This document shows, in pieces, positions 1-9,452 of a stretch of 64,000 bases of DNA; within the stretch, counting starts at the first letter, position 1, and every line of letters starts with the position of its first letter. The notes under the pieces are model-generated. The model was not told where the DNA came from. It saw only the letters and a list, made by a program, of their open reading frames with translations, and did no database searches. Source of the stretch: Stenotrophomonas_A sp035629025. GTDB lineage: Bacteria > Pseudomonadota > Gammaproteobacteria > Xanthomonadales > Xanthomonadaceae. The DNA lies in contig DASPIU010000059.1 of NCBI GenBank assembly GCA_035629025.1, forward strand, positions 109,316 through 173,315, read 5' to 3'. Position numbers and translations under genes: made by a program.

Positions 1-33
1 GTGGCAGTGGCGCCATGTGCGTCGCACGTGTTA

Positions 34-49
34 GTGATAGCGCTATCAC
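34..49. promoter_or_regulatory. LacI-type operator upstream of exuT
   Basis: A perfect 16-base palindrome, GTGATAGCGCTATCAC, lies about 120 bases before the exuT start. It has the central CG and two-fold symmetry typical of LacI-family sites and shares the core TAGCGCTA with the palindrome at 24284-24301. The xanthomonad xylan box (TGGTAGCGCTAACA) has the same core. I infer that the LacI protein encoded at 23023-24135 binds here and controls the exuT-uxaC-GH2-GH10 run. Confidence 0.7.
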
Positions 50-172
50 CATATGCGAAACCACTGCACTTGCGTGGTTTTCGCCGATGGTGGCGCGCCG
101 GGCCCGGCGCGAACATGTGCTGCGACGCATCATCGCGGCATGGCCGATGCACCCCGATTGTCTGGAGCCGCA

Positions 173-1471
173 GTGAGCCAAGTTTCCCGCGCCGTGCCCT
201 CGCCCAACCCGACGCCCGGACGCTATCGCTGGCGTGTCTGCGCCATGCTGCTGGCCGCCACCACCATCAACTACATCGATCGCCAGGTGCTCGGCGTACT
301 GGCGCCGTTCCTGCAGCAGCAGATCGGCTGGAGCGAGGTCGAGTACGGCTACATCGTCACCGCCTTCCAGGCGGCGTACGCCATTGGCCTGCTGTGCGCC
401 GGCGCGGTGATCGACCGCTTCGGCACGCGCATCGGCTACGCCATTGCCATTGGCGTGTGGAGCCTGGCGGCGATGAGCCACGCACTGGCCACCGGCGTGG
501 TGGGCTTCGCGCTGGCACGCTTTGCACTCGGGCTGGGCGAAGCCGGCAACTTTCCGGCTGCGATCAAGACCGTCGCCGAATGGTTCCCGCGCCGCGAACG
601 CGCACTGGCCGTCGGCATTTTCAATTCCGGCTCGAACATCGGCGCGGTAGTCGCACCGCTGCTGGTACCGGTGGTGGCCGCCACGCTGGGCTGGCAGGCG
701 GCATTCCTGTTCACCGGCGTGCTCAGCGCACTGTGGCTGACGCTATGGCTGAGCTGGTATCGCGCGCCGGAACAGCAGCCGCGCCTGGGCGTCGCCGAAC
801 TGGCCCTGATCCGCAGCGACCCGCCCGAGCCGCATGTGCGGCTGCCATGGCGCAGGCTGCTGCGGCACCGGCAGACCTGGGCGTTCGTCGCGGCCAAGTT
901 CATGACCGACCCGATCTGGTGGTTCTTCCTGTTCTGGCTGCCGAAATTCCTGCATGCCGAATACGGCCTGTCGCTGCTGCAACTGGGGCCGCCGCTGATC
1001 GTGATCTTCGTGCTCGCCGATGTCGGCAGCATTGCCGGTGGCTGGCTGGCCGGGCGGCTGATCCACCGAGGCTGGAGCGTCAACGCCGCGCGCAAGGGCG
1101 CCATGGCGGTGTGTGCGGTGGCGGTGGTGCCGATCGTGTTTGCCGCCCGTGCCGACAATCTGTGGCTGGCCGTGGCCCTGATCGGACTGGCCACGGCCGG
1201 CCACCAGGGCTGGTCGGCCAATGTGCTGACCCTGCCCTCCGACCTGTTTCCGCGGCCGGCGGTGGCATCCGTGGTGGGCATCGGCGGCTTTGCTGGCGCG
1301 GTGTCCGGCATGATGATCGCCACCTTCATCGGCTTCCTGCTCCAGGCGACCGGCAGCTATGTGCCGGTGTTCCTGATGGCCGGCTCGGCCTATCTGCTGG
1401 CGCTGCTGGTGGTGCACCTGCTGGTGCCGCGCCTGGCGCCGGCGCAATTCGATGCAGCGCCGGGCCCGTGA
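173..1471 (+). CDS. exuT: Hexuronate MFS transporter, ExuT-like
   Basis: Inner-membrane major facilitator of the anion:cation symporter group, predicted to import glucuronate or galacturonate by proton symport. The protein is about 432 residues with roughly 12 hydrophobic segments. The first helix contains NYIDRQVLG, a hallmark of hexuronate transporters of this family, and the DRFGTR loop follows helix 2. I prefer the GTG at 173 because GGAG precedes it by six bases; an in-frame ATG at 140 has no visible ribosome site. It is first in a plus-strand run followed after 43 bases by uxaC, which fits uptake of uronic acids released by the GH67 enzyme. The exact substrate cannot be read from the sequence. 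Confidence 0.88.
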   Translation: MSQVSRAVPSPNPTPGRYRWRVCAMLLAATTINYIDRQVLGVLAPFLQQQIGWSEVEYGYIVTAFQAAYAIGLLCAGAVIDRFGTRIGYAIAIGVWSLAAMSHALATGVVGFALARFALGLGEAGNFPAAIKTVAEWFPRRERALAVGIFNSGSNIGAVVAPLLVPVVAATLGWQAAFLFTGVLSALWLTLWLSWYRAPEQQPRLGVAELALIRSDPPEPHVRLPWRRLLRHRQTWAFVAAKFMTDPIWWFFLFWLPKFLHAEYGLSLLQLGPPLIVIFVLADVGSIAGGWLAGRLIHRGWSVNAARKGAMAVCAVAVVPIVFAARADNLWLAVALIGLATAGHQGWSANVLTLPSDLFPRPAVASVVGIGGFAGAVSGMMIATFIGFLLQATGSYVPVFLMAGSAYLLALLVVHLLVPRLAPAQFDAAPGP

Positions 1472-1514
1472 TCACCATGTCCTCCCCTCACGTCTTCGAC
1501 TCACTCGTACGCGC

Positions 1515-2939
1515 ATGAACCTGACCGCCCAGCCCCTGCACCTGCATCCCGACCGCCTGCTGCCGCCTGACCCGACTCAGCGCGGCATCGCCCGCCGTCT
1601 CTACGCGCAAGTGGCCGGCCTGCCCATCATCAGCCCGCATGGCCATACCGACCCGGCCTGGTTCGCCAGCGACGCGCCTTTCGCCAATGCCACCGAACTG
1701 CTGCTGGTGCCGGACCACTACGTGTTCCGCATGCTCTACAGCCAGGGTGTGGACCTGGACCGGCTGGGCATTCCACGCGCCGATGGTTCGCGCGCGGCGG
1801 TGGACCCGCGCGCGGCCTGGCGCGTGTTCGCCGAGCACTTCCACCTGTTCCGCGGCACGCCGTCGTCGATGTGGCTCAACCATGTTTTCCACGAGGTGTT
1901 CGGCCTGCGCGTGCGTCTGGATGCCAGCACCGCGGATGACTATTACGACCGCATCAACGCCGCGCTGGACACGCCGGCCTATCGTCCGCGCGCGTTGTTC
2001 GAGCGCTTCGGCATCGAGGTCATCGCCACCACCGAATCGCCACTGGACCCGCTGGCGCACCACGCCGCGATCCGCGACAGCGGCTGGCGCGGGCGGGTGA
2101 TCACCGCCTATCGTCCCGATCCGGTGATCGATCCGGAGCATGAGCAATTCCCCGCCGCGCTGCGCCAGTTTGGCGAGATCACCGGTGAGGATGTGCACGA
2201 CTGGGATGGTTACCTGCGCGCGCATCGGCAGCGCCGCGCCTATTTCGCGGCGATGGGCGCCACCTCGACCGACCATGGCCACCCCAGCGCCGCCACCGCC
2301 AACCTCGGCGCCGCCGACGCCCGTCGCCTGTTCGAGACGGTGGTGGCCGGGCGCGCGGATGCGGCGCAGGCCGAGCTGTTCCGCGCGCAGATGCTGACCG
2401 AAATGGCGCTGATGAGCCTGGACGACGGCCTGGTGATGCAGCTGCACCCGGGTTGCTTCCGCAACCACAATCAGGCGCTGTTCGCGCGCTACGGCCGCGA
2501 CAAGGGCGCCGACATTCCGATCCGCACCGAATACGTGCACGCGCTCAAGCCCCTGCTGGACCGCTGCGGCAACGACCCGCGCTTCAAGTTGATCCTGTTC
2601 ACGCTCGACGAAAGCAACTACGCGCGCGAGCTGGCGCCCCTGGCCGGGCATTACCCGAGCCTGCTGCTCGGCCCGGCATGGTGGTTCCATGACGCGCCCG
2701 AGGGCATGTGGCGTTTCCGCGAGCAGACGCTGAGCAGCGGCGGCTTCTACAACACGGTGGGTTTCAATGACGACACCCGCGCCTTCCTGTCGATCCCGGC
2801 GCGGCATGACGTGGCCCGGCGCGTGGACTGCGCGTTCCTGGCCAGGCTCGTCGCCGAGCACCGGATCGACGAGGACGAGGCGGCCGAGGTTGCGATCGAC
2901 CTGGCCTACCGCCTGCCCAAGCAGGCCTATCGCCTGTGA
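1515..2939 (+). CDS. uxaC: Glucuronate isomerase (uronate isomerase)
   Basis: Cytoplasmic amidohydrolase-superfamily enzyme that converts D-glucuronate to D-fructuronate, and galacturonate to tagaturonate. The 474-residue product matches the family length. The N-terminal metal-binding motif SPHGHTDP and the downstream segment with TESPLDPLAHH are characteristic of UxaC. The ATG at 1515 gives the usual N-terminus (MNLTAQPLHLHPDRLL). It sits 43 bases after exuT and its stop overlaps the GTG start of the GH2 gene, so translation is probably coupled. Its product, fructuronate, is the substrate of the UxuB encoded at 11531-13012. Confidence 0.95.
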   Translation: MNLTAQPLHLHPDRLLPPDPTQRGIARRLYAQVAGLPIISPHGHTDPAWFASDAPFANATELLLVPDHYVFRMLYSQGVDLDRLGIPRADGSRAAVDPRAAWRVFAEHFHLFRGTPSSMWLNHVFHEVFGLRVRLDASTADDYYDRINAALDTPAYRPRALFERFGIEVIATTESPLDPLAHHAAIRDSGWRGRVITAYRPDPVIDPEHEQFPAALRQFGEITGEDVHDWDGYLRAHRQRRAYFAAMGATSTDHGHPSAATANLGAADARRLFETVVAGRADAAQAELFRAQMLTEMALMSLDDGLVMQLHPGCFRNHNQALFARYGRDKGADIPIRTEYVHALKPLLDRCGNDPRFKLILFTLDESNYARELAPLAGHYPSLLLGPAWWFHDAPEGMWRFREQTLSSGGFYNTVGFNDDTRAFLSIPARHDVARRVDCAFLARLVAEHRIDEDEAAEVAIDLAYRLPKQAYRL

Positions 2940-5665
2940 GGCACCGCGCGTGCCTCGCGGCCGCCTGGCTGGCGCTGGCGTCGCCGGCGGTGGTTTGCAC
3001 GGCGACGCCAGCACGCGAACGCATCGCGCTCGACAGCGGCTGGCGCTTTCATGCCGGCGATCCGCCCGCTACGGACGGCGCGCTGGACTATGAACTGCGT
3101 CCGGCGGTGCACGACGACGAGGACGGCAAGGCCGCGGACAGCAAGCCGCAGCAGGCCGCGTTGCCGGCCGGCAGCGGGCCTGACTTGCTCAAGCCGTGGA
3201 TCTTGCCGACCGCCAACGCCTTGATCGCTGATCCGGCGCGGCACCATGTGCGTCCCGCCGGTCCTGCACCGGGCGCCAACGTGGCCTTTGTCCGTGGCGA
3301 TTTCGACGACAGCGCATGGCAGCCCGTCACCCTGCCCCACGACTGGGCGATCGCCGGCCCGTTCCTGGTCGATGGCCCATATGGCGGCATGGGCCGGCTG
3401 CCCAGCTGGGGCGTCGGCTGGTATCGGCGCACGCTGGACATCCCGGCCAGCGATCGTGGCCGCCGCGTCGCGCTGGAGATCGACGGTGCCATGTCGTATG
3501 CCAGCGTCTGGTGCAACGGCCAGCTGCTTGGCGGCTGGCCCTACGGCTACAGTAGCTGGCAGCTGGACCTGACGGATTGCCTGCATTATGGCGGGCGCAA
3601 CCAGCTCGCGATCCGCCTGGACAATCCGCCCGATTCCGCACGCTGGTATCCCGGGGGCGGCCTTTACCGGCAGGTGTGGCTGCGCAAGACCGCGCCCACG
3701 CATGTCGCGCATTGGGGCGTACGCATCACCACGCCACAGGTCTCGCGCGAACATGCTGACGTACGCGTGCAGGTCACGCTGCGCAATGACAGCACCACCG
3801 CAGCCAGCCTGCGGGTCGACACCGCGTTGTATGTCCTGGACGCGGAAGACAAGCCGGAGCGTCAGGCGGCCGCGCGCGGCCAGCCGCAGCCACTGGCGCT
3901 GGCCGCCGGGGCGCAAGCCGAGATCGACCAGGACCTGCGTGTGCGGCGCCCGCGGCTGTGGGGCCCGCCGCCCACCCAGCAACCGCACCGCTATCTCGCG
4001 GTGACCAGCGTGCGCGCCGGTGGTCGCATCGTGGATCAGGTGCAAACGACTTTCGGCATCCGGCAGGTGCGCTTTGCTCCAGAGCAGGGCCTGCTGGTCA
4101 ATGGCGAACACGTGCCGATCCGCGGCGTGAACCAGCATCACGACCTTGGAGCGCTTGGCGCGGCATTCAACGCGAGCGCGGCCGAGCGGCAACTGCGCAT
4201 GCTGCAGGCCATGGGCGCCAATGCGGTTCGCATGAGCCACAACCCGCCGGCGCCGGAACTGCTCGATCTCACCGATCGCCTCGGCCTGCTGGTGGTTGAT
4301 GAAATCTTCGACAGCTGGCAGATGCGCAAGACCGCCCTGGACTTCCACCGGATCTTCGACGATTGGCATGAACCCGACCTGCGCGCCCTGCTGCGCCGTG
4401 ACCGCAACCACCCCTCGGTCATCCTGTGGAGCATCGGCAACGAGGTCGGCGAGCAGTACACCGGCGCCGACGGCGCGGCCATCGCGCGGCAGCTGCGCGG
4501 CATCGTTCGCGAAGAAGACCCGACCCGTCCGCTGACCGCGGCAATGAACTACGCCAAGCCGGACATGCCGTTGCCCGCCGAGCTCGACGTGATCGGCCTC
4601 AACTATCAGGGCGAAGGCATCCGCGACACGCCGGAGTTCGCCGGTACCGAGCGCATCCGCACGCCGCCAATGTACGACGCGTTCCACCGCGCCTTTCCGG
4701 ACAAGGCCATCCTCAGCACCGAGACCGCCTCGACGCTGAGCAGCCGCGGCGTCTACTTGTTCCCGGTCACCGCAAAGACCAGCGCGCCGGTACGCGATGG
4801 CCGCGGCGGTGACCCGGTCGCCCATCAGGTCAGCGCCTATGAACTGCATGCGGTGGATTTCGGCGCCAGCCCGGACAAGGTGTTTGCCGCACTCGACGCG
4901 CACCCGTTCGTCGCCGGCGAGTTCGTCTGGACCGGCTTCGACTACCTCGGCGAGCCCACGCCGTACTACAGCTCGCGCAGTTCCTATTCCGGCATCATTG
5001 ACCTGGCCGGCTTTCCCAAGGACCGCTACTGGCTGTACCAGTCGCGCTGGCGCCCCGGGTTGCCGATGGCGCACCTGCTGCCGCACTGGACCTGGCCAGG
5101 CCGCGAGGGCGAGGTGACTCCGGTCCATGTATTCACCTCCGGCGACGAAGCCGAGCTGTTCGTCAACGGCGTGTCGCAGGGACGCAAGCGCAAGCAGCCC
5201 GGGCAGTATCGCCTGCGCTGGGACGAGGTCCGCTACCAGCCTGGCGAACTGCGCGTGCAGGCCTATCTTGGCGGCAAGCCGTGGGCCTCGGACCGCGTGC
5301 TGACCGCCGGCCCACCGGCCCGCCTGCAGCTGCGTGCCGAAAGCCCCGCGCTGCGCGCCGATGGCCGCGACCTGGCCTTCATCGACATCGAAGTGCGCGA
5401 TGCGCACGGCGTGCGCGTGCCGCATGCAAACACGACCACCCATCTGCGCCTGGAAGGCCCGGGCGAACTCGTCGCTGCCGACAACGGCAACCCCACTGAC
5501 ATGACGCCATTCCCCGCCGCCACGCGCGCGGCCTTCAACGGTCGCCTGCTGGCCATCGTGCGTGCCCATCCCGGCGCGCGCGGCGAGCTGGTCCTGCATG
5601 CCGAGGCCGATGGCCTGGCGCCCGCGCAATTGCCCATCCACCTGCTGACCGGAGCCCTGCCATGA
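2936..5665 (+). CDS. Secreted GH2 glycosidase (beta-galactosidase type)
   Basis: Exported glycoside hydrolase family 2 enzyme of 909 residues that would remove beta-linked sugars from hemicellulose side chains. A signal peptide (about residues 1-23) precedes the jelly-roll domain, an immunoglobulin-like domain and the TIM barrel. The predicted acid/base is Glu503 in SIGNEV and the nucleophile Glu596 in LSTETAS. C-terminal beta-sandwich domains follow, including the Big/DUF4982 type around residues 715-790. The GTG start overlaps the uxaC stop (GTGA) and the stop overlaps the xylanase start (ATGA). The annotation would usually read beta-galactosidase, but in this locus a xylan-linked specificity is equally possible. 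Confidence 0.88.
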   Translation: MRHRACLAAAWLALASPAVVCTATPARERIALDSGWRFHAGDPPATDGALDYELRPAVHDDEDGKAADSKPQQAALPAGSGPDLLKPWILPTANALIADPARHHVRPAGPAPGANVAFVRGDFDDSAWQPVTLPHDWAIAGPFLVDGPYGGMGRLPSWGVGWYRRTLDIPASDRGRRVALEIDGAMSYASVWCNGQLLGGWPYGYSSWQLDLTDCLHYGGRNQLAIRLDNPPDSARWYPGGGLYRQVWLRKTAPTHVAHWGVRITTPQVSREHADVRVQVTLRNDSTTAASLRVDTALYVLDAEDKPERQAAARGQPQPLALAAGAQAEIDQDLRVRRPRLWGPPPTQQPHRYLAVTSVRAGGRIVDQVQTTFGIRQVRFAPEQGLLVNGEHVPIRGVNQHHDLGALGAAFNASAAERQLRMLQAMGANAVRMSHNPPAPELLDLTDRLGLLVVDEIFDSWQMRKTALDFHRIFDDWHEPDLRALLRRDRNHPSVILWSIGNEVGEQYTGADGAAIARQLRGIVREEDPTRPLTAAMNYAKPDMPLPAELDVIGLNYQGEGIRDTPEFAGTERIRTPPMYDAFHRAFPDKAILSTETASTLSSRGVYLFPVTAKTSAPVRDGRGGDPVAHQVSAYELHAVDFGASPDKVFAALDAHPFVAGEFVWTGFDYLGEPTPYYSSRSSYSGIIDLAGFPKDRYWLYQSRWRPGLPMAHLLPHWTWPGREGEVTPVHVFTSGDEAELFVNGVSQGRKRKQPGQYRLRWDEVRYQPGELRVQAYLGGKPWASDRVLTAGPPARLQLRAESPALRADGRDLAFIDIEVRDAHGVRVPHANTTTHLRLEGPGELVAADNGNPTDMTPFPAATRAAFNGRLLAIVRAHPGARGELVLHAEADGLAPAQLPIHLLTGALP

Positions 5666-6831
5666 CCCCGCCACCCCGTTTTCGCCGCGCCCTGCTGGCC
5701 CTGGCCACGGCCGCCAGCCTCTGCGCCCTGCCCGTTCTGCCCGCTGTGGCCGCGCCGCCGACCACGCTGAAGGATGCGTTTGCCGACGACTTTCTGGTCG
5801 GTACCGCGGTCAACGACGCCATCGTCAGCGGCCGCGATGCGCGCTCGCAGGCGCTGGTGATCCAGCAGTTCAACACCATCACCGCCGAGAACGAACTCAA
5901 GCCGGAGAACGTGCATCCCAAGCCCGGCGTCTACGACTTCAGCAAGGGCGACAGGTTTGTCGCCTTCGGCAAGGCCCACGGCATGTTCCTGGTCGGGCAC
6001 AACCTGCTGTGGCACATCCAGACCCCAGCGTGGATGTTCACCGATGCGCAGGGCAAGCCGCATGCCGCCGACGCGCAGCTGGCCGTGCTGCGCGACCATA
6101 TCCAGCACGTGGCCGGACACTACGCCGGGCGCATCGATGCCTGGGACGTGGCCAACGAAGTCATCGACGAAGATGGCAGTTACCGGCAGAGCCCGTGGCT
6201 GAAGAACGTCGGCGATGGCGACCGCCTGCTGCGCGAGGCCTACCGCTACGCCGCGCAGGCCACGCCGGGCACCGAGCTGTACTACAACGACTTCAACACC
6301 GAAAAGCCGGCCAAGCGCGCCGGCATCGTGCGCCTGGTGAAGATGCTGCAGGACAGCGGCGTGCGCATCGACGGCGTCGGCATGCAGGGCCACTGGGGGC
6401 TGGACAGCCCGTCCATCGCCGAGATCGAGACCAGCATCGACACCTTCGCCGCGCTCGGGGTCAAGGTGATGATCACCGAGCTGGACATCGATGTGCTGCC
6501 ACAGCCGCCGCGCACCGATGGCATGCCGGCCGACCAGCGCCTGGAATTGCCCGCCGATGCCGCCGCGCGGCGCCAGCTCGATCCGTGGCCCAACGGCCTG
6601 CCGGCGGACATGCAGCAGCGCCTGGCACAGCGCTACGCCGACCTGTTTGAACTGTTCCGGCGCAAGCGCGACGTGATTGACCGGGTCACGTTCTGGAACG
6701 TGCACGATGGCGACTCCTGGAAGAACGACTACCCCGTGCGCGGGCGCAGCAACTACCCGCTGCTGTTTGACCGCGAACGCCAGCCCAAGCCGGCCTTCGA
6801 TGCGGTGATCAAGGCTGCCGCGCGCGACTGA
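5662..6831 (+). CDS. Endo-1,4-beta-xylanase, GH10
   Basis: Secreted retaining xylanase that cuts the beta-1,4-xylan backbone into oligosaccharides. Of 389 residues, about 1-31 form a signal peptide ending in AVA, and the rest is a single GH10 TIM barrel with no carbohydrate-binding module. The acid/base is Glu166 in WDVANEV and the nucleophile Glu273 in ITELDID; the substrate-binding GHNLLWH and TAENELKPEN segments are intact. The ATGA overlap with the GH2 gene indicates co-translation. It is the last enzyme of the plus-strand xylan run; 101 bases separate it from the HPP gene. Confidence 0.96.
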   Translation: MTPPPRFRRALLALATAASLCALPVLPAVAAPPTTLKDAFADDFLVGTAVNDAIVSGRDARSQALVIQQFNTITAENELKPENVHPKPGVYDFSKGDRFVAFGKAHGMFLVGHNLLWHIQTPAWMFTDAQGKPHAADAQLAVLRDHIQHVAGHYAGRIDAWDVANEVIDEDGSYRQSPWLKNVGDGDRLLREAYRYAAQATPGTELYYNDFNTEKPAKRAGIVRLVKMLQDSGVRIDGVGMQGHWGLDSPSIAEIETSIDTFAALGVKVMITELDIDVLPQPPRTDGMPADQRLELPADAAARRQLDPWPNGLPADMQQRLAQRYADLFELFRRKRDVIDRVTFWNVHDGDSWKNDYPVRGRSNYPLLFDRERQPKPAFDAVIKAAARD

Positions 6832-6932
6832 TCCACGCCGGGGCGGTGGACAAACATCGCCAGGCGCCGCGATGGCCGTCGCGGCGTGCTTGGCCTAGAC
6901 TTCCCGCCCCCGCCACATGCCTGCACCGCCCG

Positions 6933-7895
6933 ATGAAGTTTCCCGCCCTGCCGCATTCGCTCCGCATCTGGCTGGGCATCGAGCGCAACACCACCACCCA
7001 CGCCGAAAAGTGGATCTCCACCATCGGCGGCGTGCTCGGCATCGCCGCGGTCTGCGCGGCCATCAACGGCGTGTTCCCCATGGGCGTGGCGGGCGCGGGC
7101 CCGGCCGGCGCGGTGATCCTGACCTCGCTCGGTGCTTCGGCCGTGCTGTTGTTCGCGGTGCCGCACGGCGCCTTGTCGCAGCCGTGGGCGGTGGTCGGCG
7201 GACATCTGGTATCGGCCTTCATCGGTGTGAGCTGCCAGCAGCTGTTCCCCGGCCAGGCGTGGACCGCGGCGCTGGCGGTGGGCCTGGCAATTGGCGCGAT
7301 GTACTACCTGCGCTGCATCCACCCGCCCGGTGGCGCCACCGCGCTGGCCGCGGTCGTCGGCAGCGATGAACTGCATGCGCTGGGCTACCACTACCTGATC
7401 GAGCCGGTCGGCGTGGGCCTGGCCGCGATCATGCTGGTGGCGGTCGCCTTCAATGCGCTGTTCCCGTGGCGGCGTTACCCGGTGCACCTGCACCGGCGCC
7501 GGCAGACCGCTGCGGTGCCGGCCGCGCAGCGCCGCTTCGACCTGACCCAGGAGGATTTCTCCGCGGCGATGGAACAGCTCAACTCCTACGTGGACATCAC
7601 CGAGGAAAACCTCACCGAGCTGCTGGAACTGGCCAAGCAGCACGCCGAGCGCAACGTGCTGCACCCGCAGGAACTGCTGCCCGGCCATTGCTACAGCAAT
7701 GGCCGGCTGGGCAAGGCCTGGAGCGTGCGCGAAATCATCCGCATCGGGCCTGCCGCTGCCAGGCAGCCAGCACGGGTGGACTACCGCGTGGTCGCCGGCG
7801 ATGGCGCCGGCAGCAGCAGCCACTGCGCTGCGGATGTCTTCCGCCAGTGGGCGCGTTTTGAAGTGCGTCTCGGCAATGGGCGCTGGGTGAAGTAA
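6933..7895 (+). CDS. HPP family membrane protein
   Basis: Integral membrane protein with the HPP domain, named for the HPPGGA signature, which is present here in CIHPPGGATAL. The 320-residue product has about four hydrophobic segments in residues 20-190, then a soluble C-terminal half (about 200-320) rich in charged residues that looks helical at first (ITEENLTELLELAKQH). HPP proteins have been linked to nitrite transport in chloroplasts, but the bacterial role is not settled. The ATG at 6933 starts just before the first helix. It is convergent with the DUF4440 gene, 16 bases apart, and has no evident link to xylan use. Confidence 0.8.
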   Translation: MKFPALPHSLRIWLGIERNTTTHAEKWISTIGGVLGIAAVCAAINGVFPMGVAGAGPAGAVILTSLGASAVLLFAVPHGALSQPWAVVGGHLVSAFIGVSCQQLFPGQAWTAALAVGLAIGAMYYLRCIHPPGGATALAAVVGSDELHALGYHYLIEPVGVGLAAIMLVAVAFNALFPWRRYPVHLHRRRQTAAVPAAQRRFDLTQEDFSAAMEQLNSYVDITEENLTELLELAKQHAERNVLHPQELLPGHCYSNGRLGKAWSVREIIRIGPAAARQPARVDYRVVAGDGAGSSSHCAADVFRQWARFEVRLGNGRWVK

Positions 7896-7911
7896 GGCCA
7901 GGCGCGCTGTT

Positions 7912-8349
7912 TCAGGGTGCCGCGCGCCTGGAGGCATGGCTGGCGACCATCAGCCAGCCCTGCGGCCGCCGCACGTAGGTGTCGGTGAACTGGAAATCCA
8001 GCGCATAGGGCTGGCCCTCGGCCTGGCCTTCGACATGGGTGACGCCGGTGACGACCGCGGCATCGCCGTACAGGCGTACCTGCGAACCCGAGTTGCGGAA
8101 TACCGTGTAGCGCGTTCCACTGCGCAAGTCGGCCGCTTCCTCGGCGCGGGTGGTCAGCTTGCCGGTCGAGCCGGTGAGGGTGAAGCTCGGGTCCAAGTGT
8201 TGTTCGAGCCAGTCCGCATCACCGCGTTGATAGGCCGCACAGATTTCACGCTCGGCTTCGAGGATGGCGGCCACGTCCTGCATCGGCGTGGCGGCTGCGG
8301 TGGCCAGCGGCAGGATCGTCGCCAGCAACAGATACAGCGGCAGCTTCAT
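7912..8349 (-). CDS. Secreted NTF2-like (DUF4440) protein
   Basis: Small exported protein of 145 residues. Residues 1-19 form a signal peptide (MKLPLYLLLATILPLATAAA), followed by a cone-shaped SnoaL/NTF2-like domain: an N-terminal helix with AEREICAAYQRGDADWLEQ and the typical FTLTGSTGKLTT and YVRRPQGWLMVASHAS strands. Such domains are often small ligand-binding or enzyme folds; no catalytic residues can be assigned. The start ATG is at 8349. It is transcribed away from the alpha/beta hydrolase gene, and a possible promoter lies at 8400-8427. The function is unknown. Confidence 0.75.
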   Translation of the reverse strand: MKLPLYLLLATILPLATAAATPMQDVAAILEAEREICAAYQRGDADWLEQHLDPSFTLTGSTGKLTTRAEEAADLRSGTRYTVFRNSGSQVRLYGDAAVVTGVTHVEGQAEGQPYALDFQFTDTYVRRPQGWLMVASHASRRAAP

Positions 8350-8399
8350 GGCGTTCCCCGGCGGTGCGGTGGCTGGAGCGTGGGCCGTGTACTGCCTGC

Positions 8400-8427
8400 T
8401 GTAAATCCTGCGGCGCAACAATGTCAA
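8400..8427 (-). promoter_or_regulatory. Possible promoter for the DUF4440 gene
   Basis: On the minus strand a perfect TTGACA (8427-8422) is followed after 16 bases by TTTACA (8405-8400), about 50 bases before the ATG at 8349. The -10 match is weak, so this is only a candidate. Confidence 0.35.
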
Positions 8428-8502
8428 CGTAAAGCAGGCAAGTACGACTATCATCGACGGGCCGCCCGGTCGGGGCGGCATCCCCCACAACAAAGGACTT
8501 GC

Positions 8503-9339
8503 ATGAGCACGATCACCACCCGCGACGGCGTCGAAATCTTCTTCCAGGACTGGGGCCCGAAGGACGCCCAGCCCATCGTGTTCCATCACGGCTGGCCGCT
8601 GTCCAGCGATGACTGGGACGCGCAGATGCTGTTCTTCGTGCAGAAGGGCTTCCGCGTCATCGCCCACGACCGTCGCGGCCACGGCCGCTCGGCGCACGTC
8701 AGCGATGGCCACGACATGGACCATTACGCCGCCGATGCCGCCGCCGTGATGGAGCACCTGGATCTGCGCAACGCCGTGCACATCGGCCACTCCACCGGCG
8801 GCGGCGAAGTCACCGCGTACGTGGCCCGTTACGGCCAGCCGAAGGGCCGCGTGGCCAAGGCCGTGCTGATCGGCGCGGTGCCGCCGATCATGCTCAAGAC
8901 CGCGGCCAACCCGGGCGGCCTGCCGCAAGAGGTCTTCGATGGCCTGCGCGCGCAGCTGGCCGCCAACCGCGCGCAGTTCTATCTGGACCTGCCGACCGGC
9001 CCGTTCTACGGCTTCAACCGCGAAGGCGCCAAGGCGCTGCAGGGCACCATCCAGAACTGGTGGCGCCAGGGCATGGCCGGCAACGCCAAGGCCCATTACG
9101 AAGGCATCAAGGCGTTCTCCGAGACCGACTTCAGCGAAGACCTGAAGAAGATCGAGGTGCCGGTGCTGGTCATGCATGGTGACGACGACCAGATCGTGCC
9201 GATCGCCGACTCGGCCCTGCTCTCGGTCAAGCTGCTCAAGCACGGCACGCTGAAGGTCTACGAAGGTCTTCCGCATGGCATGTGCACCACGCATGCCGAT
9301 GTGATCAACGCCGACCTGCTGGCCTTCATCCAGGGCTGA
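8503..9339 (+). CDS. Alpha/beta hydrolase, chloroperoxidase/arylesterase type
   Basis: Cytoplasmic serine hydrolase of the cofactor-free haloperoxidase/arylesterase group, 278 residues with no signal peptide. The nucleophile elbow is GHSTGG with Ser97; the acid lies in MHGDDDQIVP and the histidine in GLPHGM. The oxyanion region HHGWPLSSDDWD is typical of the family. Such enzymes hydrolyse small esters and lactones and can show perhydrolase activity. A peroxiredoxin and a DsbA-like gene follow on the same strand, so a role in peroxide or ester detoxification is possible but inferred only from position. Confidence 0.85.
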   Translation: MSTITTRDGVEIFFQDWGPKDAQPIVFHHGWPLSSDDWDAQMLFFVQKGFRVIAHDRRGHGRSAHVSDGHDMDHYAADAAAVMEHLDLRNAVHIGHSTGGGEVTAYVARYGQPKGRVAKAVLIGAVPPIMLKTAANPGGLPQEVFDGLRAQLAANRAQFYLDLPTGPFYGFNREGAKALQGTIQNWWRQGMAGNAKAHYEGIKAFSETDFSEDLKKIEVPVLVMHGDDDQIVPIADSALLSVKLLKHGTLKVYEGLPHGMCTTHADVINADLLAFIQG

Positions 9340-9452
9340 GCCGGGAACCGCGTGGTGCTGGCGCCAGCGCCGGCACTACGCAACAGTCGCACTGCCGCCG
9401 CGCCGCGTGGGGTTGTTGCTTGCTGCGTGGCGGCTCACATAGCGAGGAATCC

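Noticed and set aside
53..172. Longer N-terminus for ExuT from 53 or from the ATG at 140.
   Set aside because: No ribosome site precedes either start; the GTG at 173 has GGAG at a good distance and gives the normal family length.
2927..5674. A 915-codon minus-strand frame opposite the GH2 gene.
   Set aside because: Antisense shadow of a gene with intact GH2 catalytic motifs; its product has no recognisable motif.
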